From the NCBI GenBank assembly GCA_034667225.1, contig JAXDKG010000013.1, positions 9,481 through 73,480 on the forward strand: a DNA stretch of 64,000 nucleotides, in the 5' to 3' direction. Below the pieces are notes generated by a model that was not told the DNA's origin, searched no databases, and saw nothing but the letters and a program-made list of their open reading frames with translations. Below, one piece after another: positions 16,934 to 31,057 of the stretch. Position 1 is the stretch's first letter, and the number at the start of each line of letters is the position of its first letter. Position numbers and translations under genes: made by a program. This stretch comes from DATMER01 sp034667225. GTDB taxonomy: Bacteria; Acidobacteriota; Thermoanaerobaculia; Multivoradales; UBA5704.

Positions 16934-17104
16934 ATGAATCGAAAGCACCTCATCGGAAACTCCATTCTCTGGGCTGCCGCGATCATCACGTCAGCGCTCG
17001 TCGGCGCTCCCACAGTCTTTACACTTGTTCTCTTGCCGGCACTGGCAACGTCCGCTCTGCTGGTGAACCGGCCGAAGTCTCGATCCGCCCGTTGCCACAT
17101 ATAG
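16934..17104 (+). CDS. Small two-segment membrane protein
   Basis: A 56-residue frame starting ATG AAT CGA AAG. Two hydrophobic stretches (NSILWAAAIITSALVGA and TVFTLVLLPALATSALLV) are followed by a basic tail (NRPKSRSARCHI). The upstream GAGAGG lies 5-10 bases before the ATG. It follows the esterase gene and ends 4 bases before the stop of the convergent patatin gene. Its composition fits a real membrane peptide. Function unknown. Confidence 0.55.
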   Translation: MNRKHLIGNSILWAAAIITSALVGAPTVFTLVLLPALATSALLVNRPKSRSARCHI

Positions 17105-17108
17105 CCGC

Positions 17109-19787
17109 TCAACGGCCACGGTGTTTCTTTGGCGGCGCCTTGCAGGCATCCGGCTGGTGCTCGACACAGCGCCGGAGCCTTGCGAGGACGCCCGCGCTGA
17201 CCGCACCCTCTTCCTCGTCGAGGATCGCGGGATAGAAGCTGTCGGGCACGGAACCAGCGCCGAGAAGCTTCGACAGGCGTTCGGCGCCGTCAAAGCGTCC
17301 CCAGACGTAGTCACTCTCGCGGCCCTCAGGGTCCAGGAAAGCCCCGAAGTGAAACAGGCGGCTGCCCGCCAGACGTTCGGCCCCGTTGCGGCTGAGGGAG
17401 ATGGCGTCCTGCGGGCTCAATCGCACGACGTTCGCATGCGCGAGCTCGCCGGTTCCGGAGAAGGCGGTGTACGGGTAGGCCACGCGGTCCCAATAAGGGA
17501 AGCCCAGGTAGCGGGCGAGGACAGCACGGCGGGCCTCGGGCTTGTTCCATGCCTCCGTCTGGGCGACGAACTCCTTGAAGAGCTCGGCGCGGATGCGGTC
17601 CTGGTTTTTGAGGAGGCTCGGGGCGAGCAGGCTCCTGAAGGCATCGATGGTCCCTCTGTGCTTGGCGATCACTTCCGCAGCCTGTTCTCCAATCGTCTTT
17701 TTCGGATCCGGCGGCACGCACAGCGCGCCGCGCAGACCCTCGCGGGCTGTCCCGCCGCCGGTGAGCTGATCGATGTCCAAGCCCTGCACCAGCTTGCTCA
17801 CCTCCCTGATTTGTTTCGTCACCGCGTCGTGGGCGGACTGCAACTGCTCAGGGGTCAGGCCGTACGAGTAGGTGGGCTCTCCACCCGGATACTGGCTGTC
17901 GATCCAGGCGAGGACGAAGCGGAGGTTGCGTCTCAGGTATCCCAGGTCAAAGGCGGTGAGGAATTCCTTCCGGCGCTCGCGGGCGAGGCTCTCGTTGTCG
18001 AGCAGGGAGGGCGGGAGGTCGCCTGACAAGGCTTTTTTCAGGCCGCTCGCTTCGGCCCATTGAAACACGATGGCCCGAGCCAGCGAGGCGCGCGGCCCGA
18101 CGTAGTCCTCGGGCAGGTTGCACACGCGGGTGCCAGGGGTGCGGGCGAGCTGATCGAGCACGGAGTGCACGCGGAGCCGCACGTAGGCTTCTTCCATGAC
18201 AGGCTGGCTCGCGGCCGCGTCATCTTCGATCGCCTGCCGCTGGGTGGCTACCGCCTTCTGTTCCAGGAGAGTCGGCGTGGCCGGGTCGGTCTCCTGACGT
18301 ATTTCTTTGAGGGTGTCGTCGGCGAGCTTGTAGTCGACGGCGTTTTCCACCAGCGTGGCGACCGTCACCTCCTCCGGTTTCGAGGCAAGGCCCAGCAGCC
18401 CCTGAACGGACTGCTGCCCGGCCAGGGCAGGAGCTCCCGGGTCAGGAGCCGGGTCCTGTTGCTCCAGGACGGCCTGTTGCTCGTTGCGGGCAAGCACGTC
18501 GAGGATCCGGTCGACCCGTTCGTTGTGGCGCGCGAGCTGCCGGAAGTCCTCGGCGATGGGCTCGTTGCCGGGAATGGCGGCGCTGGCTCCCCAGATGATC
18601 TGCCAGGAGTTCGGAGCTTCTCTGTCCATCGCGGTATTCCCTGCCGGCGGGGACGACGGATCGGGCTCGAGATAGAGGAAGACGCGCTGCGCCGGCACCG
18701 AGGGCATCGTGCGGCTGGTCCGCTGAAACGCGATCCCGAGCGGATAGTTGTCGAGCGCGCCGCCGTCCACGAGGAACAGCCCCTCGGCGAAAGCCTTCGC
18801 ACAATCCTTCTCCGGCGGGCAATCGCCGCTGTCAAGGAGCTGGTGGCCAAACACCTTGCGCGCCAGCGCAGCACCGTCGCTTCCGGCCTCGGGGATCACC
18901 TCGAGCAGATTGGTGATGTTCATCGGGGGGAAGGCCACCGGGAAGGAGGCGCTCGAGCGTCCTGCGAAGGCGAGGGTCGCGTTCCCGGCCGGTCCGGTGA
19001 AGCTGTGTTCCTCCGCCTGCTTGTCCGGAAACTCAAAATGAAACACCTGGTTGTGATAGGTGTCGGCGCTGGTTGCCGGGTCGCCGACTTCCACCATTCG
19101 CGAGCTGCCGTAGTAGTTGGTGCTCGTGACGAGGAGGTCGAGCTGCGAGCCTGCCGGCAGCAGGCTCTGGCTTGGAGAAGACACATCCCCTCCGTCCATC
19201 TTTTTGAACGCTTCGTAGAGCTGGCGCAGCCAGCGGTCGCCGGTGAGGACCGGCCGCTTGCGCAGCAGGCGCCAGACGGCTTTCAGGTGCCAGGGGCGGC
19301 CGCCGGCGAGCTTGACGATGTCCGCCTCCTTGAACCAGAGCGTGCGGAGGTCGTCGATGGGTTTGTTCGTAGCGATTGCCTTCGCCAGGATGATGCCGTT
19401 GATTCCTCCCGCGGAGGTGCCGCTGATGATGTCGACGACGACTCGCGTGCGGACACCGTCCCTCTTCCATTTGTCGGAGAGAAGCCGGTAGTAGTGGCGG
19501 GCGCTCGTGGACAGCATGGCGCCGCGATCTCCGATTTCCCCGGGTTGCACAGAGGGGTTGGCGCGCGCGTCGAGCTCGAGCGCATCCGAGGCGAGCAGCA
19601 GATGATGGATCTCGCGTGTCGTGCCATACATGTAGACGGCCAGAGAGATCCCGCCATAGCAAATCACGCCCAATCGCAGCTCCCGGACTCCCTTGCCAAC
19701 GGGAGCCGGGTCCGGGCTTTGCGGCAGCGCCGTGGCGCGGCCGGTGAGCAGCAGAGCAAAAGAGACTGCGAGAACAATCTGCCTCAT
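17109..19787 (-). CDS. Patatin-like phospholipase with DUF3376-type C-terminus, exported
   Basis: 892 residues, starting at an ATG with GGGAGG upstream. A signal peptide (MRQIVLAVSFALLLTGRATA) precedes the patatin domain: ELRLGVICYGGISLAVYMYGTTREIHHLL, then the nucleophile elbow ISGTSAGGINGIILAKAI (Ser of GTSAG) and the catalytic Asp in LVDGGALDNYPLGIAF. The long helical remainder (about 450-892) fits the patatin/DUF3376 family and ends KAPPKKHRGR. It probably hydrolyses acyl lipids at or outside the membrane. It is divergent from the MpaB-like gene, with 109 bases between starts. Confidence 0.9.
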   Translation of the reverse strand: MRQIVLAVSFALLLTGRATALPQSPDPAPVGKGVRELRLGVICYGGISLAVYMYGTTREIHHLLLASDALELDARANPSVQPGEIGDRGAMLSTSARHYYRLLSDKWKRDGVRTRVVVDIISGTSAGGINGIILAKAIATNKPIDDLRTLWFKEADIVKLAGGRPWHLKAVWRLLRKRPVLTGDRWLRQLYEAFKKMDGGDVSSPSQSLLPAGSQLDLLVTSTNYYGSSRMVEVGDPATSADTYHNQVFHFEFPDKQAEEHSFTGPAGNATLAFAGRSSASFPVAFPPMNITNLLEVIPEAGSDGAALARKVFGHQLLDSGDCPPEKDCAKAFAEGLFLVDGGALDNYPLGIAFQRTSRTMPSVPAQRVFLYLEPDPSSPPAGNTAMDREAPNSWQIIWGASAAIPGNEPIAEDFRQLARHNERVDRILDVLARNEQQAVLEQQDPAPDPGAPALAGQQSVQGLLGLASKPEEVTVATLVENAVDYKLADDTLKEIRQETDPATPTLLEQKAVATQRQAIEDDAAASQPVMEEAYVRLRVHSVLDQLARTPGTRVCNLPEDYVGPRASLARAIVFQWAEASGLKKALSGDLPPSLLDNESLARERRKEFLTAFDLGYLRRNLRFVLAWIDSQYPGGEPTYSYGLTPEQLQSAHDAVTKQIREVSKLVQGLDIDQLTGGGTAREGLRGALCVPPDPKKTIGEQAAEVIAKHRGTIDAFRSLLAPSLLKNQDRIRAELFKEFVAQTEAWNKPEARRAVLARYLGFPYWDRVAYPYTAFSGTGELAHANVVRLSPQDAISLSRNGAERLAGSRLFHFGAFLDPEGRESDYVWGRFDGAERLSKLLGAGSVPDSFYPAILDEEEGAVSAGVLARLRRCVEHQPDACKAPPKKHRGR

Positions 19788-19896
19788 GGCTATACCTCCC
19801 CTTGCCCGGTGTAGACGGACGCGGAGCTCGGTTCCCAGCCTTGACGGCAGCCTTCCGATGCCATAGGGTTTGCCCATCCGATTCGAGAGGTGCGGC

Positions 19897-21036
19897 ATGG
19901 GCCACGGCAAGTGGTCGGACGATGGCTTTCTGGATAGTCTTCGCGCCCAAGGGGATCCCTTGGCGGATGAGGCCGTCCTGCGCCTGATGGCGCACCGCGA
20001 GGTGCGGGCCGTCAATGAGATTTTCAAGACGCTGCGGGCGGACGACGATCCCATCCCGGCGGACGCTCCCGAGCCGTTCCGGGAGTTCGTCGAGGCCACG
20101 CGGGAGCTGCCGCCGGGGGTCGACCGCGACCGCCTGGCGCGCGGCGGTCATGTCTTCTTCCTGAAACACGCGTGCTCCGCCGCGGTGGCGATGCTCGCCT
20201 CCAGCCTGCCGCGCGGCTACGCGGCGCCCTGCCTGTGCGAGATCCTCTCGATCTCCCGCGATCTTCAGAAGCATCCGTTCCAGCGGCTGATGGGCGTGAT
20301 CCAGCTCCTGGTCAACGTCTCGAACCCGGGCTCCTTCGAGCTGGATGGCAAGGCGATCGTGACGGCTCAAAAGCTCCGGCTTCTCCATGCTGGCGTGCGC
20401 ACGATGGTGCCGCGGTTCCGCCCGGGGTACGAGGAGAGGCACGGCGTGCCCGTGAACCACGAGGACATGCTCGCCACGATCATGGGCTTCTCCTACCTGG
20501 TGATCGAGGGCATCCGCCGGCTCGGCCTGTCGCTCTCCGAGGCCGAGGCGGAGGACTATTACTACCTGTGGAGCGTCTACGCTCGGATGATGGGCATCCC
20601 TGCCGAGTACATCCCGGCAAACGTGGCCGAGGCGGGCGAGTTCTATGACTCGTACGTGCGCCGGCAGGACACCGGGCCAGTCGAGAATCCCTACGGTCTC
20701 GTGCTGACGCAGGACAACATCGACATGATGCAGAGCCTCATCCCGAAGCCGCTACGCCTCGTGGGGTTCGGGTTCGCGCCGGCGATCGCCATGGCCGAGT
20801 TGATGACTCCGCAGGAGCTGGCGCGGGTGGGCGTGCGCCCGATCGCGGGCCATCGCGTGATCCGGACCGTGTTCCACCTCGGGCTGCGGCTGGTTCAGGG
20901 AGCCGAGGACCTGCCGTTCTCTTCGCGCCTGGCTGCCTTGATCTTCCAGGACATGATCGATACGAGCCGCGATGGCGAGGTGACGTTCTGCATCCCGGTC
21001 ACGATGGCCGGGCTGCGCGGCCGGAGCTTGGAGTGA
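19897..21036 (+). CDS. MpaB-family oxygenase (DUF2236)
   Basis: 379 residues. It matches the DUF2236/MpaB-Lcp fold by HREVRAVNEIFKTL, RGGHVFFLKHACSAAVAMLASSLPRGYAAP, QKHPFQRLMGVIQLLVNVSNPGSFELDGKAIVTAQKLRLLHAGVRTMV and DYYYLWSVYARMMGI. Family members are heme b enzymes: the fungal MpaB cleaves a farnesyl chain, and Lcp cleaves rubber. Candidate heme ligands are the conserved His in the RLLHAGVR and FFLKH segments. No signal peptide. The start at 19897 has GAGAGG upstream. The next gene starts 3 bases after its stop and encodes a terpene-cyclase-like membrane protein, so a prenyl or terpenoid substrate is a reasonable inference. Confidence 0.85.
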   Translation: MGHGKWSDDGFLDSLRAQGDPLADEAVLRLMAHREVRAVNEIFKTLRADDDPIPADAPEPFREFVEATRELPPGVDRDRLARGGHVFFLKHACSAAVAMLASSLPRGYAAPCLCEILSISRDLQKHPFQRLMGVIQLLVNVSNPGSFELDGKAIVTAQKLRLLHAGVRTMVPRFRPGYEERHGVPVNHEDMLATIMGFSYLVIEGIRRLGLSLSEAEAEDYYYLWSVYARMMGIPAEYIPANVAEAGEFYDSYVRRQDTGPVENPYGLVLTQDNIDMMQSLIPKPLRLVGFGFAPAIAMAELMTPQELARVGVRPIAGHRVIRTVFHLGLRLVQGAEDLPFSSRLAALIFQDMIDTSRDGEVTFCIPVTMAGLRGRSLE

Positions 21037-21704
21037 GCCATGATCGACTGGAGCCGACTCGTCAACCTGCAGGACTACACGCCGCTGCAACTGTTTCTGT
21101 TCGCGTTCGGCTGCTATCTCTGGGTGGTGGTCTATGCGCTCTACATCCGGAGCATCTTCAAGAAGAAGTTCATCGAGGCGCCGATCTTCGCGGCGTGCGG
21201 CAACATCGGCTGGGAGTTCACCTGGAGCTTCCTGGTCTTCACGAACATGGGGCCGCTGCTCCAGTGGTGCTACCGCTTCTGGTTCTTCTTCGACCTCATC
21301 ATCTTCTACGGCGTTCTGCGCTACGGCTGGGAGCAGGTGAGGACCGAGGCGTTCATCAAGGTCCTGAGGCCGCTGCTCGTGGCTATCGCCCTGTTCCATG
21401 GCGCGGCCTTTTACTTCATGGCGACCTCGGGGCTCGACACCCCGATCGGCGCCAACTCGGCGTTCCTCCTGAACTTCACCCTGTCCGTGCTCTACGTGTT
21501 CGTGCTCTTCCAGCAGCGCGCGCTTGGCAATCTGAACCGTGTATCGTGGCTCATCGCCTGGCTCAAGATGATCGGTACGGGCACGAACACGATCTTCATG
21601 AACATCTATCCGCCCTATGCGGACAACCACTTCCTGCACTACCTGAGCATCGCCACCACGACGGTGGACTGCGTCTACATCTATCTGGTTTGGAAGCTAC
21701 AGCG

Positions 21705-25787
<4,083 letters not shown>

Positions 25788-25878
25788 GGACCGATCCTAG
25801 CTCAAAAGGCTTCATCCAGACGCGCATTCCGTCCGTAGAGGAGGGAGAAATGGTTTCTCTTGAAAAGGGAGTAAAAGA

Positions 25879-28800
25879 ATGCTCAACGATCAGACCTTCA
25901 TTCAGCTGGACACCGACCGCGTCGTCATTGGCCCGCAGGGGCCGCGGATCATCCTCGATCCTCCGATCGTGCAGCCGCCGATCTTCACGCCCGCGGGTCC
26001 GTCGATCTTCAGCCTCTCGCCGGTCAGCGGCGCGCGCGGCACGCAGGTCACGATCAACGGCAGCGGCTTCCTCGGCACGCAGTTCGTCCGCTTCGGCGGC
26101 TTTGACGCGCGCTCGTTCACGGTCGCCGCGGAGACCCAGATCATCGCCCAGGTGCCGCCGGACGCGGTGACCGGCCCGGTCACGATCTCGGGCCCGAACG
26201 GGTCCGCCACCGGCGGCGTCTTCACGGTGCTGGAGAGCAGCGCGCTGCCGATCGTCGATTCGTTCTTCCCGCTCAGCGGCACGTTCGGCACGCGGATCAC
26301 GATCACCGGGCGCAACCTGCAGCCGGCCACGCAGGTGCTTTTCAACGGCACGCCGGCAGCCTTTGTGATCAACACGCCGACGCAGGTCGTCGTGGATGTG
26401 CCGGCGGGCTCGACGAGCGGCCGCATCACGGTCGGCACGCCCGCCGGAATGGCGCAGAGCCAGGGCATCTTCGTGGTGATCCAGCCGGCCCAGCTCCCGG
26501 CGATCAGCGGCTTCTCGCCGGCGAGCGGGCCCGCGGGCACGGCGGTGGACATCTTCGGCAACAATTTCCTGGGCACCCAGGAGGTGCGGTTCAACGGCGT
26601 GCCCTCCAATCAGCTCACCGTGTCCTCCAACGGGCAGATCCGCGCGCAGGCGCCGTCGGGCGCGGGCACCGGACCGATCACGGTGATCACCAGCAACGGC
26701 AGCGCGGCGAGCGCGGCGGTCTTCAGCGTCCAGGCCGCGTCCCCGCTGCCTTCGATCAGCTTTTTCAATCCGATCAGCGGCCAGGCCGGCGCGCAGATCA
26801 CGATCACCGGGACCAACTTCGCCAACGTGCAGAGCGTGAGGTTCAACGGCGTCTCCGCGGGCTTCTTCGTGAACAGCGCGAGCTCGATCATGGCCACGGT
26901 GCCGGCCGGCGCGGCCAGCGGACCGATCACCGTGACCACGGCCGCGGGCACGGCGAGCAGCACGCAGGGGTTCGTCGTGATCGCTCCGAGCCAGCTCCCG
27001 AGCATCACCGCATTCAGCCCGGGGAGCGGCCCCGCCGGCACGACCGTGACGATCGACGGCAACAATTTCTTGGGTACAGGTCAGGTGCGCTTCAACGGTG
27101 TGACCGCGCCTTCGTTCACCGTGCAGTCCAACACCCGGATCACGGCGCAGGCCCCGTCCAATGCGGGCGCGGGTCCGATCGCCGTCGTCACTCCGGCCGG
27201 CACCGCGACGAGCACGGGCGTCTTTTCCGTGACGGTGCCGATGGCGGTTCCGGTCATCGCGAGCTTCTCTCCGGCGAGCGGCGGGCCGGGAACCCTGGTG
27301 AGCATCAGCGGCAACAACCTGGCCGGGGCCACGGCGGTGCGCTTCAACGGCGCGCCCGCGACCTTCACGGGACTTTCGAACACTTTCATTCAGGCGATCG
27401 TTCCGGCCGGCGCGAGCAGCGGACGGATCAGCGTCACCACGCCGGCCGGAACCGTTCAGAGCAGCGCATTCTTCACGGTCGTCCAGGCCCCGGCGCTCCC
27501 CACGATCACCGCGCTGTCGCCCGCGAGCGGCCAGGGCGGGACGGCGGTGATCGTCACGGGCACTCAGCTCGGCGGCGCCACGGCTGTCCGGTTCAACGGC
27601 AAGGATGCCGCGACCTTCACGGTCCAGTCCGCGACGCAGATCTCCGCCATGGTGCCGCTCGGCGCGGCCACGGGTCCTGTGAGCGTGGTCACACCGGCGG
27701 GCACGGCCGTCAGCCCCGCGCTGTTCACGGTGCTCCCCGGCGCGCTGCCTGGCACGCGGAAGCTGAAGAAGCGGGTGCTGGCCGCGGCCGAGGTCGTGCC
27801 GGTGCTGCTGCGCGCCGGAACGGACCCGTTCACCGACGAGATCGTGGCCGAGCGCGTGATCTCCGGCATCCGGATCCGGGACGACGTGGAGCTGTCCGTG
27901 GTGGGACGCCTGCCGAAAGGTAATGCGACCGTGCAGCCGACCCGGGTGTTCACCTTCGATACCGTCGCGACCGTGCGGCTGGAGGCGGGCGTCGCGACGC
28001 CGCCGGACGTGTACACGATCGAGATCCGCGCCAAGTCGGTGATCGACGGGGAGGTTTACGATCCGATCATCTACTCGGTCGGAGTCGATCCGGCCGTGCG
28101 CCTCGACGTCGATCGGTCGAGCGGCAGCGTGCGCGCGGGGAAATCGATCACGTTCAACGTCCTGCTCGACCGCTCGCGGGGCGCGGTGGGGCTGCCGGTG
28201 ACGCTCTCCGCGGTGGACCTGCCGGCGGACACGAAGCCCGTGTTCGGCGAGGAGACCACCACCGGGACATCCACCACCTTGAAGTTGCGGACCACGCCGA
28301 GCACGCCCCTGGGTGAGAAAGAGTTTCGCATCCGCGGCATGGCGACGTTCCAGGGCGCGCCCGTGCAGATCCGCGACCGCAAGGTGAAGCTGACGGTCAA
28401 GGAGCCTCGCGTGCAACTGCTCATCGATGAGGCGAAACAGTCGCAGACGGTGGAGGCGGGCAAGGCCGCGGACTATCCCTTCACGATCCGGCGCAACGCC
28501 TTTGACGGCCGGCTGTTCGCCGAGTCCGACCGGCCGGATTTCGTGATCGGCGTCACACAGACGCCCGCCAATCCGGTGGAGGGCGACAGCTTCACCCTCA
28601 CCTTCCTGACGTCGTCCGAGCTGCCGATGGACCGGAGCGAGAACATCGACGTGCGGCTGAAGGACGCGGACGGCACGCTGATGGCCACCGCGACGGTTCA
28701 GCTCAAGGCCTTGTCCGTGCTGCGCGTCTCCCTGGAGATCCAGGACAAGGACGACAACCAACTCGTGGCGGGGACCGGCATCTCCTTCCCCGTGTTCATC

Positions 28801-29349
28801 GACCGCTCCGGAGCCCCCCGGCCGATCGACCTCGTGGTGGCGAACGCCGGCGAGCTGTCGGCGAAGGACATCACCGCGACCGTGAAGCCGTCGCCGAGCA
28901 CGGGCACCATGGCGACCCTGGAGCTGCAGACGCGCACCAGCACCCCCGTGGACACCTACCGGGTCCGCGTGGAAGCGCGGCTCGACGGCAGGACGCTCTC
29001 CTCCGACATGGTAGACATCGCCGTGTTCGGCAGGGTGCGGCTGCAGGTGACCGACCTCAGCCTCTCGGGGGATCCCGGCGCGACGCTCTCCACACGCCTG
29101 CAGGTCGCGGAGCGCATCGGCTTCCCGGGGCCCGTGCCGGTGCGGATCGAGGTGAATCAGAGGCCGCTGGACGTGGAGAGCCCGGTCCAGGTGATCTTGA
29201 GCGCGAACCCGGTGGCTGGCGAGGCGGTGGTCACGCTGATCATCCGGGGGGACGAACCTTCCGGCGTGGTCAACGACATCACCTTCATCCCGGACGTCCA
29301 GGGGATGCTGATGACGTCGAGCGCCTTCCTGGACGTGACCGTCAACTGA
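25879..29349 (+). CDS. Multi-TIG/IPT-repeat protein
   Basis: 1156 residues. Seven tandem IPT/TIG beta-sandwich units of about 80-85 residues each start with patterns such as LPSITAFSPGSGPAGTTVTIDGNNF, have VRFNGV in the middle and end with VVTPAGTATS. A non-repeated beta-rich C-terminal half (about 620-1156) with further Ig-like segments follows. No signal peptide or lipobox is present although TIG repeats are usually extracellular. The N-terminus is MLNDQTFIQLDTDRVVIGPQGPRI. GGGAG lies about 9 bases before the ATG. It is probably an adhesin or structural protein exported by a non-Sec route. It is divergent from the kinase gene (91 bases apart). Confidence 0.85.
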   Translation: MLNDQTFIQLDTDRVVIGPQGPRIILDPPIVQPPIFTPAGPSIFSLSPVSGARGTQVTINGSGFLGTQFVRFGGFDARSFTVAAETQIIAQVPPDAVTGPVTISGPNGSATGGVFTVLESSALPIVDSFFPLSGTFGTRITITGRNLQPATQVLFNGTPAAFVINTPTQVVVDVPAGSTSGRITVGTPAGMAQSQGIFVVIQPAQLPAISGFSPASGPAGTAVDIFGNNFLGTQEVRFNGVPSNQLTVSSNGQIRAQAPSGAGTGPITVITSNGSAASAAVFSVQAASPLPSISFFNPISGQAGAQITITGTNFANVQSVRFNGVSAGFFVNSASSIMATVPAGAASGPITVTTAAGTASSTQGFVVIAPSQLPSITAFSPGSGPAGTTVTIDGNNFLGTGQVRFNGVTAPSFTVQSNTRITAQAPSNAGAGPIAVVTPAGTATSTGVFSVTVPMAVPVIASFSPASGGPGTLVSISGNNLAGATAVRFNGAPATFTGLSNTFIQAIVPAGASSGRISVTTPAGTVQSSAFFTVVQAPALPTITALSPASGQGGTAVIVTGTQLGGATAVRFNGKDAATFTVQSATQISAMVPLGAATGPVSVVTPAGTAVSPALFTVLPGALPGTRKLKKRVLAAAEVVPVLLRAGTDPFTDEIVAERVISGIRIRDDVELSVVGRLPKGNATVQPTRVFTFDTVATVRLEAGVATPPDVYTIEIRAKSVIDGEVYDPIIYSVGVDPAVRLDVDRSSGSVRAGKSITFNVLLDRSRGAVGLPVTLSAVDLPADTKPVFGEETTTGTSTTLKLRTTPSTPLGEKEFRIRGMATFQGAPVQIRDRKVKLTVKEPRVQLLIDEAKQSQTVEAGKAADYPFTIRRNAFDGRLFAESDRPDFVIGVTQTPANPVEGDSFTLTFLTSSELPMDRSENIDVRLKDADGTLMATATVQLKALSVLRVSLEIQDKDDNQLVAGTGISFPVFIDRSGAPRPIDLVVANAGELSAKDITATVKPSPSTGTMATLELQTRTSTPVDTYRVRVEARLDGRTLSSDMVDIAVFGRVRLQVTDLSLSGDPGATLSTRLQVAERIGFPGPVPVRIEVNQRPLDVESPVQVILSANPVAGEAVVTLIIRGDEPSGVVNDITFIPDVQGMLMTSSAFLDVTVN

Positions 29350-29398
29350 GCGGTCCGGCCCCCGTCCTCGGCACAGGCCGAGGCCGGGGGCGGCTCGA

Positions 29399-30955
29399 CT
29401 ACGGCTGGCTCACGAAATTGAAGAAATCAGTCAGGGCCTGCTCGATCTGCTGCCGCGTCTTGGGATAGGCCTCCGTGCCGTTGCCGTAGGAGGCAATGCA
29501 TCGGAGCGGGTTTGAGGAGAGCGGGCTCTGCCCGATCCCGATGACCGAGCTCCTCAGCCCTGTGTGGTTGCGGAGGTTGGCGATGTCGGCGCAAAAATTG
29601 ACCGAGTTGCAGTCCTCCTGGCTGTCCGTGATCACCAGCAGATGGAGCCGGCGGCAACTCCAATCCGGGTCCTCCAGGGCGGCGATGGCTTCCCAGTTCG
29701 TTGTGTCGAGGCACTTGTTGCCGCAGTCGCTGAACCAGTCATAAAAATCGCGGATCGACCAGCCGAGGGCGGTCAGGCCGTAGGGGACGATGGGACGGGC
29801 CGACTCGTCGTCGAGCCGCAGGAACCCCTCGCCAGGTACCTCATGGTCCTGGAAGTAGGCGGCGGTCCGGAAATCCGGCACGGCAAGGGGATCGACGGCC
29901 AGGTTCGGCGCCAGCCGGGCGAGGACGTCCTCCTTGTGCCGGTTGAGCCAGTCGAGCGGGACGACGTCGCCCATCGCAAAGAGCGGACCGCGCGGGTCCG
30001 TTGCGTCGGTGGGACGCTTCAGGTTGTAAGGGATCGCGTACCCGGCCGTGTCGGCGGCATCGTCGGCGTTTGGCTCCCAACCTCCGTCGGAGAAGGAGCA
30101 GAGAGTGGTGGCCAGGGTGTCCGACGCGTTGGGCTGGTTGAAGAAGCTGTAGGGTTGGGTGCGGCTGGCCGTGCTGGCGGCGTTCTCCCAGGAGAGGAAG
30201 TCGCCCACCGGCTCCCAGGAGACGGTCTGGGTGCCGATCAGCGTCGTGGAGGTGCAGGTGGAGTTGGTGCAGCGCCAGGTGGTGACCGCCGTATGGATCG
30301 GAGCTCCCAGTGCTCCGCTCACGGGCTGATAGCGCACCTTGTAAACCGTGCTCGACCCGACCCGGACGTAGACGTCGACCGTCTGCGTGAGCGCGTCGCC
30401 CCCCTTGGGCAGCCGGCGGACGCGGGTGAGCTCCCAGGAATCGGCCAGGTCGGCCGGGACGGAGACGGAGCAGCCGTCGCCGGCGCCGGAGGTGCAGGGC
30501 CATGAGGTGCCGAACACTTCCTGGGCACCGACCGCCGGGAACGTGCCCCAGCCGGAGATCGACGGCCCGGCCGTCGTGGCCTGATAGAGCCAGTGCTTGG
30601 CCTTCACCCGCTGGGCATTCTGGTCCGAGAAGGTCGCGAAGCCGAAGCGCACGTCCTCGATCCCGGAGAGGACGTTGTAGAGCGCCTGGCGGGTCTGGAA
30701 CCATTTCGAGCCAGGGTGGTCTCCCTGCATGGGCGTGTGGCACTGGCTGCCCGAGCAGACATACGCGCACTGACCCGCGTCGTACTCGGCCTGGGTGCAG
30801 GGCACGGCGTGGTTCATGCTGCCCGAGATGTCGAGCAGAATGAACACGTAGGGGTCGGGGAGCGGCTGCGTGGTGTCGCATCCGGTTGGCTGGGACTGGG
30901 CCGGCCGGGCCAGGAACGCACACAGCAGCACTGCAATAACAGGGAGCTTCCTCAT
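29399..30955 (-). CDS. Exported von Willebrand factor A domain protein
   Basis: 518 residues. Signal peptide MRKLPVIAVLLCAFLARPAQS; VWA domain starting YVFILLDISGSMNHA, with the MIDAS DxSxS at Asp42/Ser44/Ser46. Long Cys-containing inserts follow (CTQAEYDAGQCAYVCSGSQCHT, CTSGAGDGCSVSV, WRCTNSTCTSTTLIG), and the VWA fold resumes near LLVITDSQEDCNSVNF. It resembles the N-terminal part of PilY1-like surface proteins but lacks a recognisable PilY1 propeller. AGGAGG precedes the start. It is probably a surface or periplasmic binding protein. The convergent TIG gene ends 49 bases away. Confidence 0.85.
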   Translation of the reverse strand: MRKLPVIAVLLCAFLARPAQSQPTGCDTTQPLPDPYVFILLDISGSMNHAVPCTQAEYDAGQCAYVCSGSQCHTPMQGDHPGSKWFQTRQALYNVLSGIEDVRFGFATFSDQNAQRVKAKHWLYQATTAGPSISGWGTFPAVGAQEVFGTSWPCTSGAGDGCSVSVPADLADSWELTRVRRLPKGGDALTQTVDVYVRVGSSTVYKVRYQPVSGALGAPIHTAVTTWRCTNSTCTSTTLIGTQTVSWEPVGDFLSWENAASTASRTQPYSFFNQPNASDTLATTLCSFSDGGWEPNADDAADTAGYAIPYNLKRPTDATDPRGPLFAMGDVVPLDWLNRHKEDVLARLAPNLAVDPLAVPDFRTAAYFQDHEVPGEGFLRLDDESARPIVPYGLTALGWSIRDFYDWFSDCGNKCLDTTNWEAIAALEDPDWSCRRLHLLVITDSQEDCNSVNFCADIANLRNHTGLRSSVIGIGQSPLSSNPLRCIASYGNGTEAYPKTRQQIEQALTDFFNFVSQP

Positions 30956-31057
30956 CGAGGCTTCCTCCTGAAAAGGACGGTAAGGCTGTCCGTGGTCTGA
31001 CAGGAGAGTGTATGCCAGGCGGGAAACGTTTCGCGGGGGAGGCCGGGCTTTCTCTGC

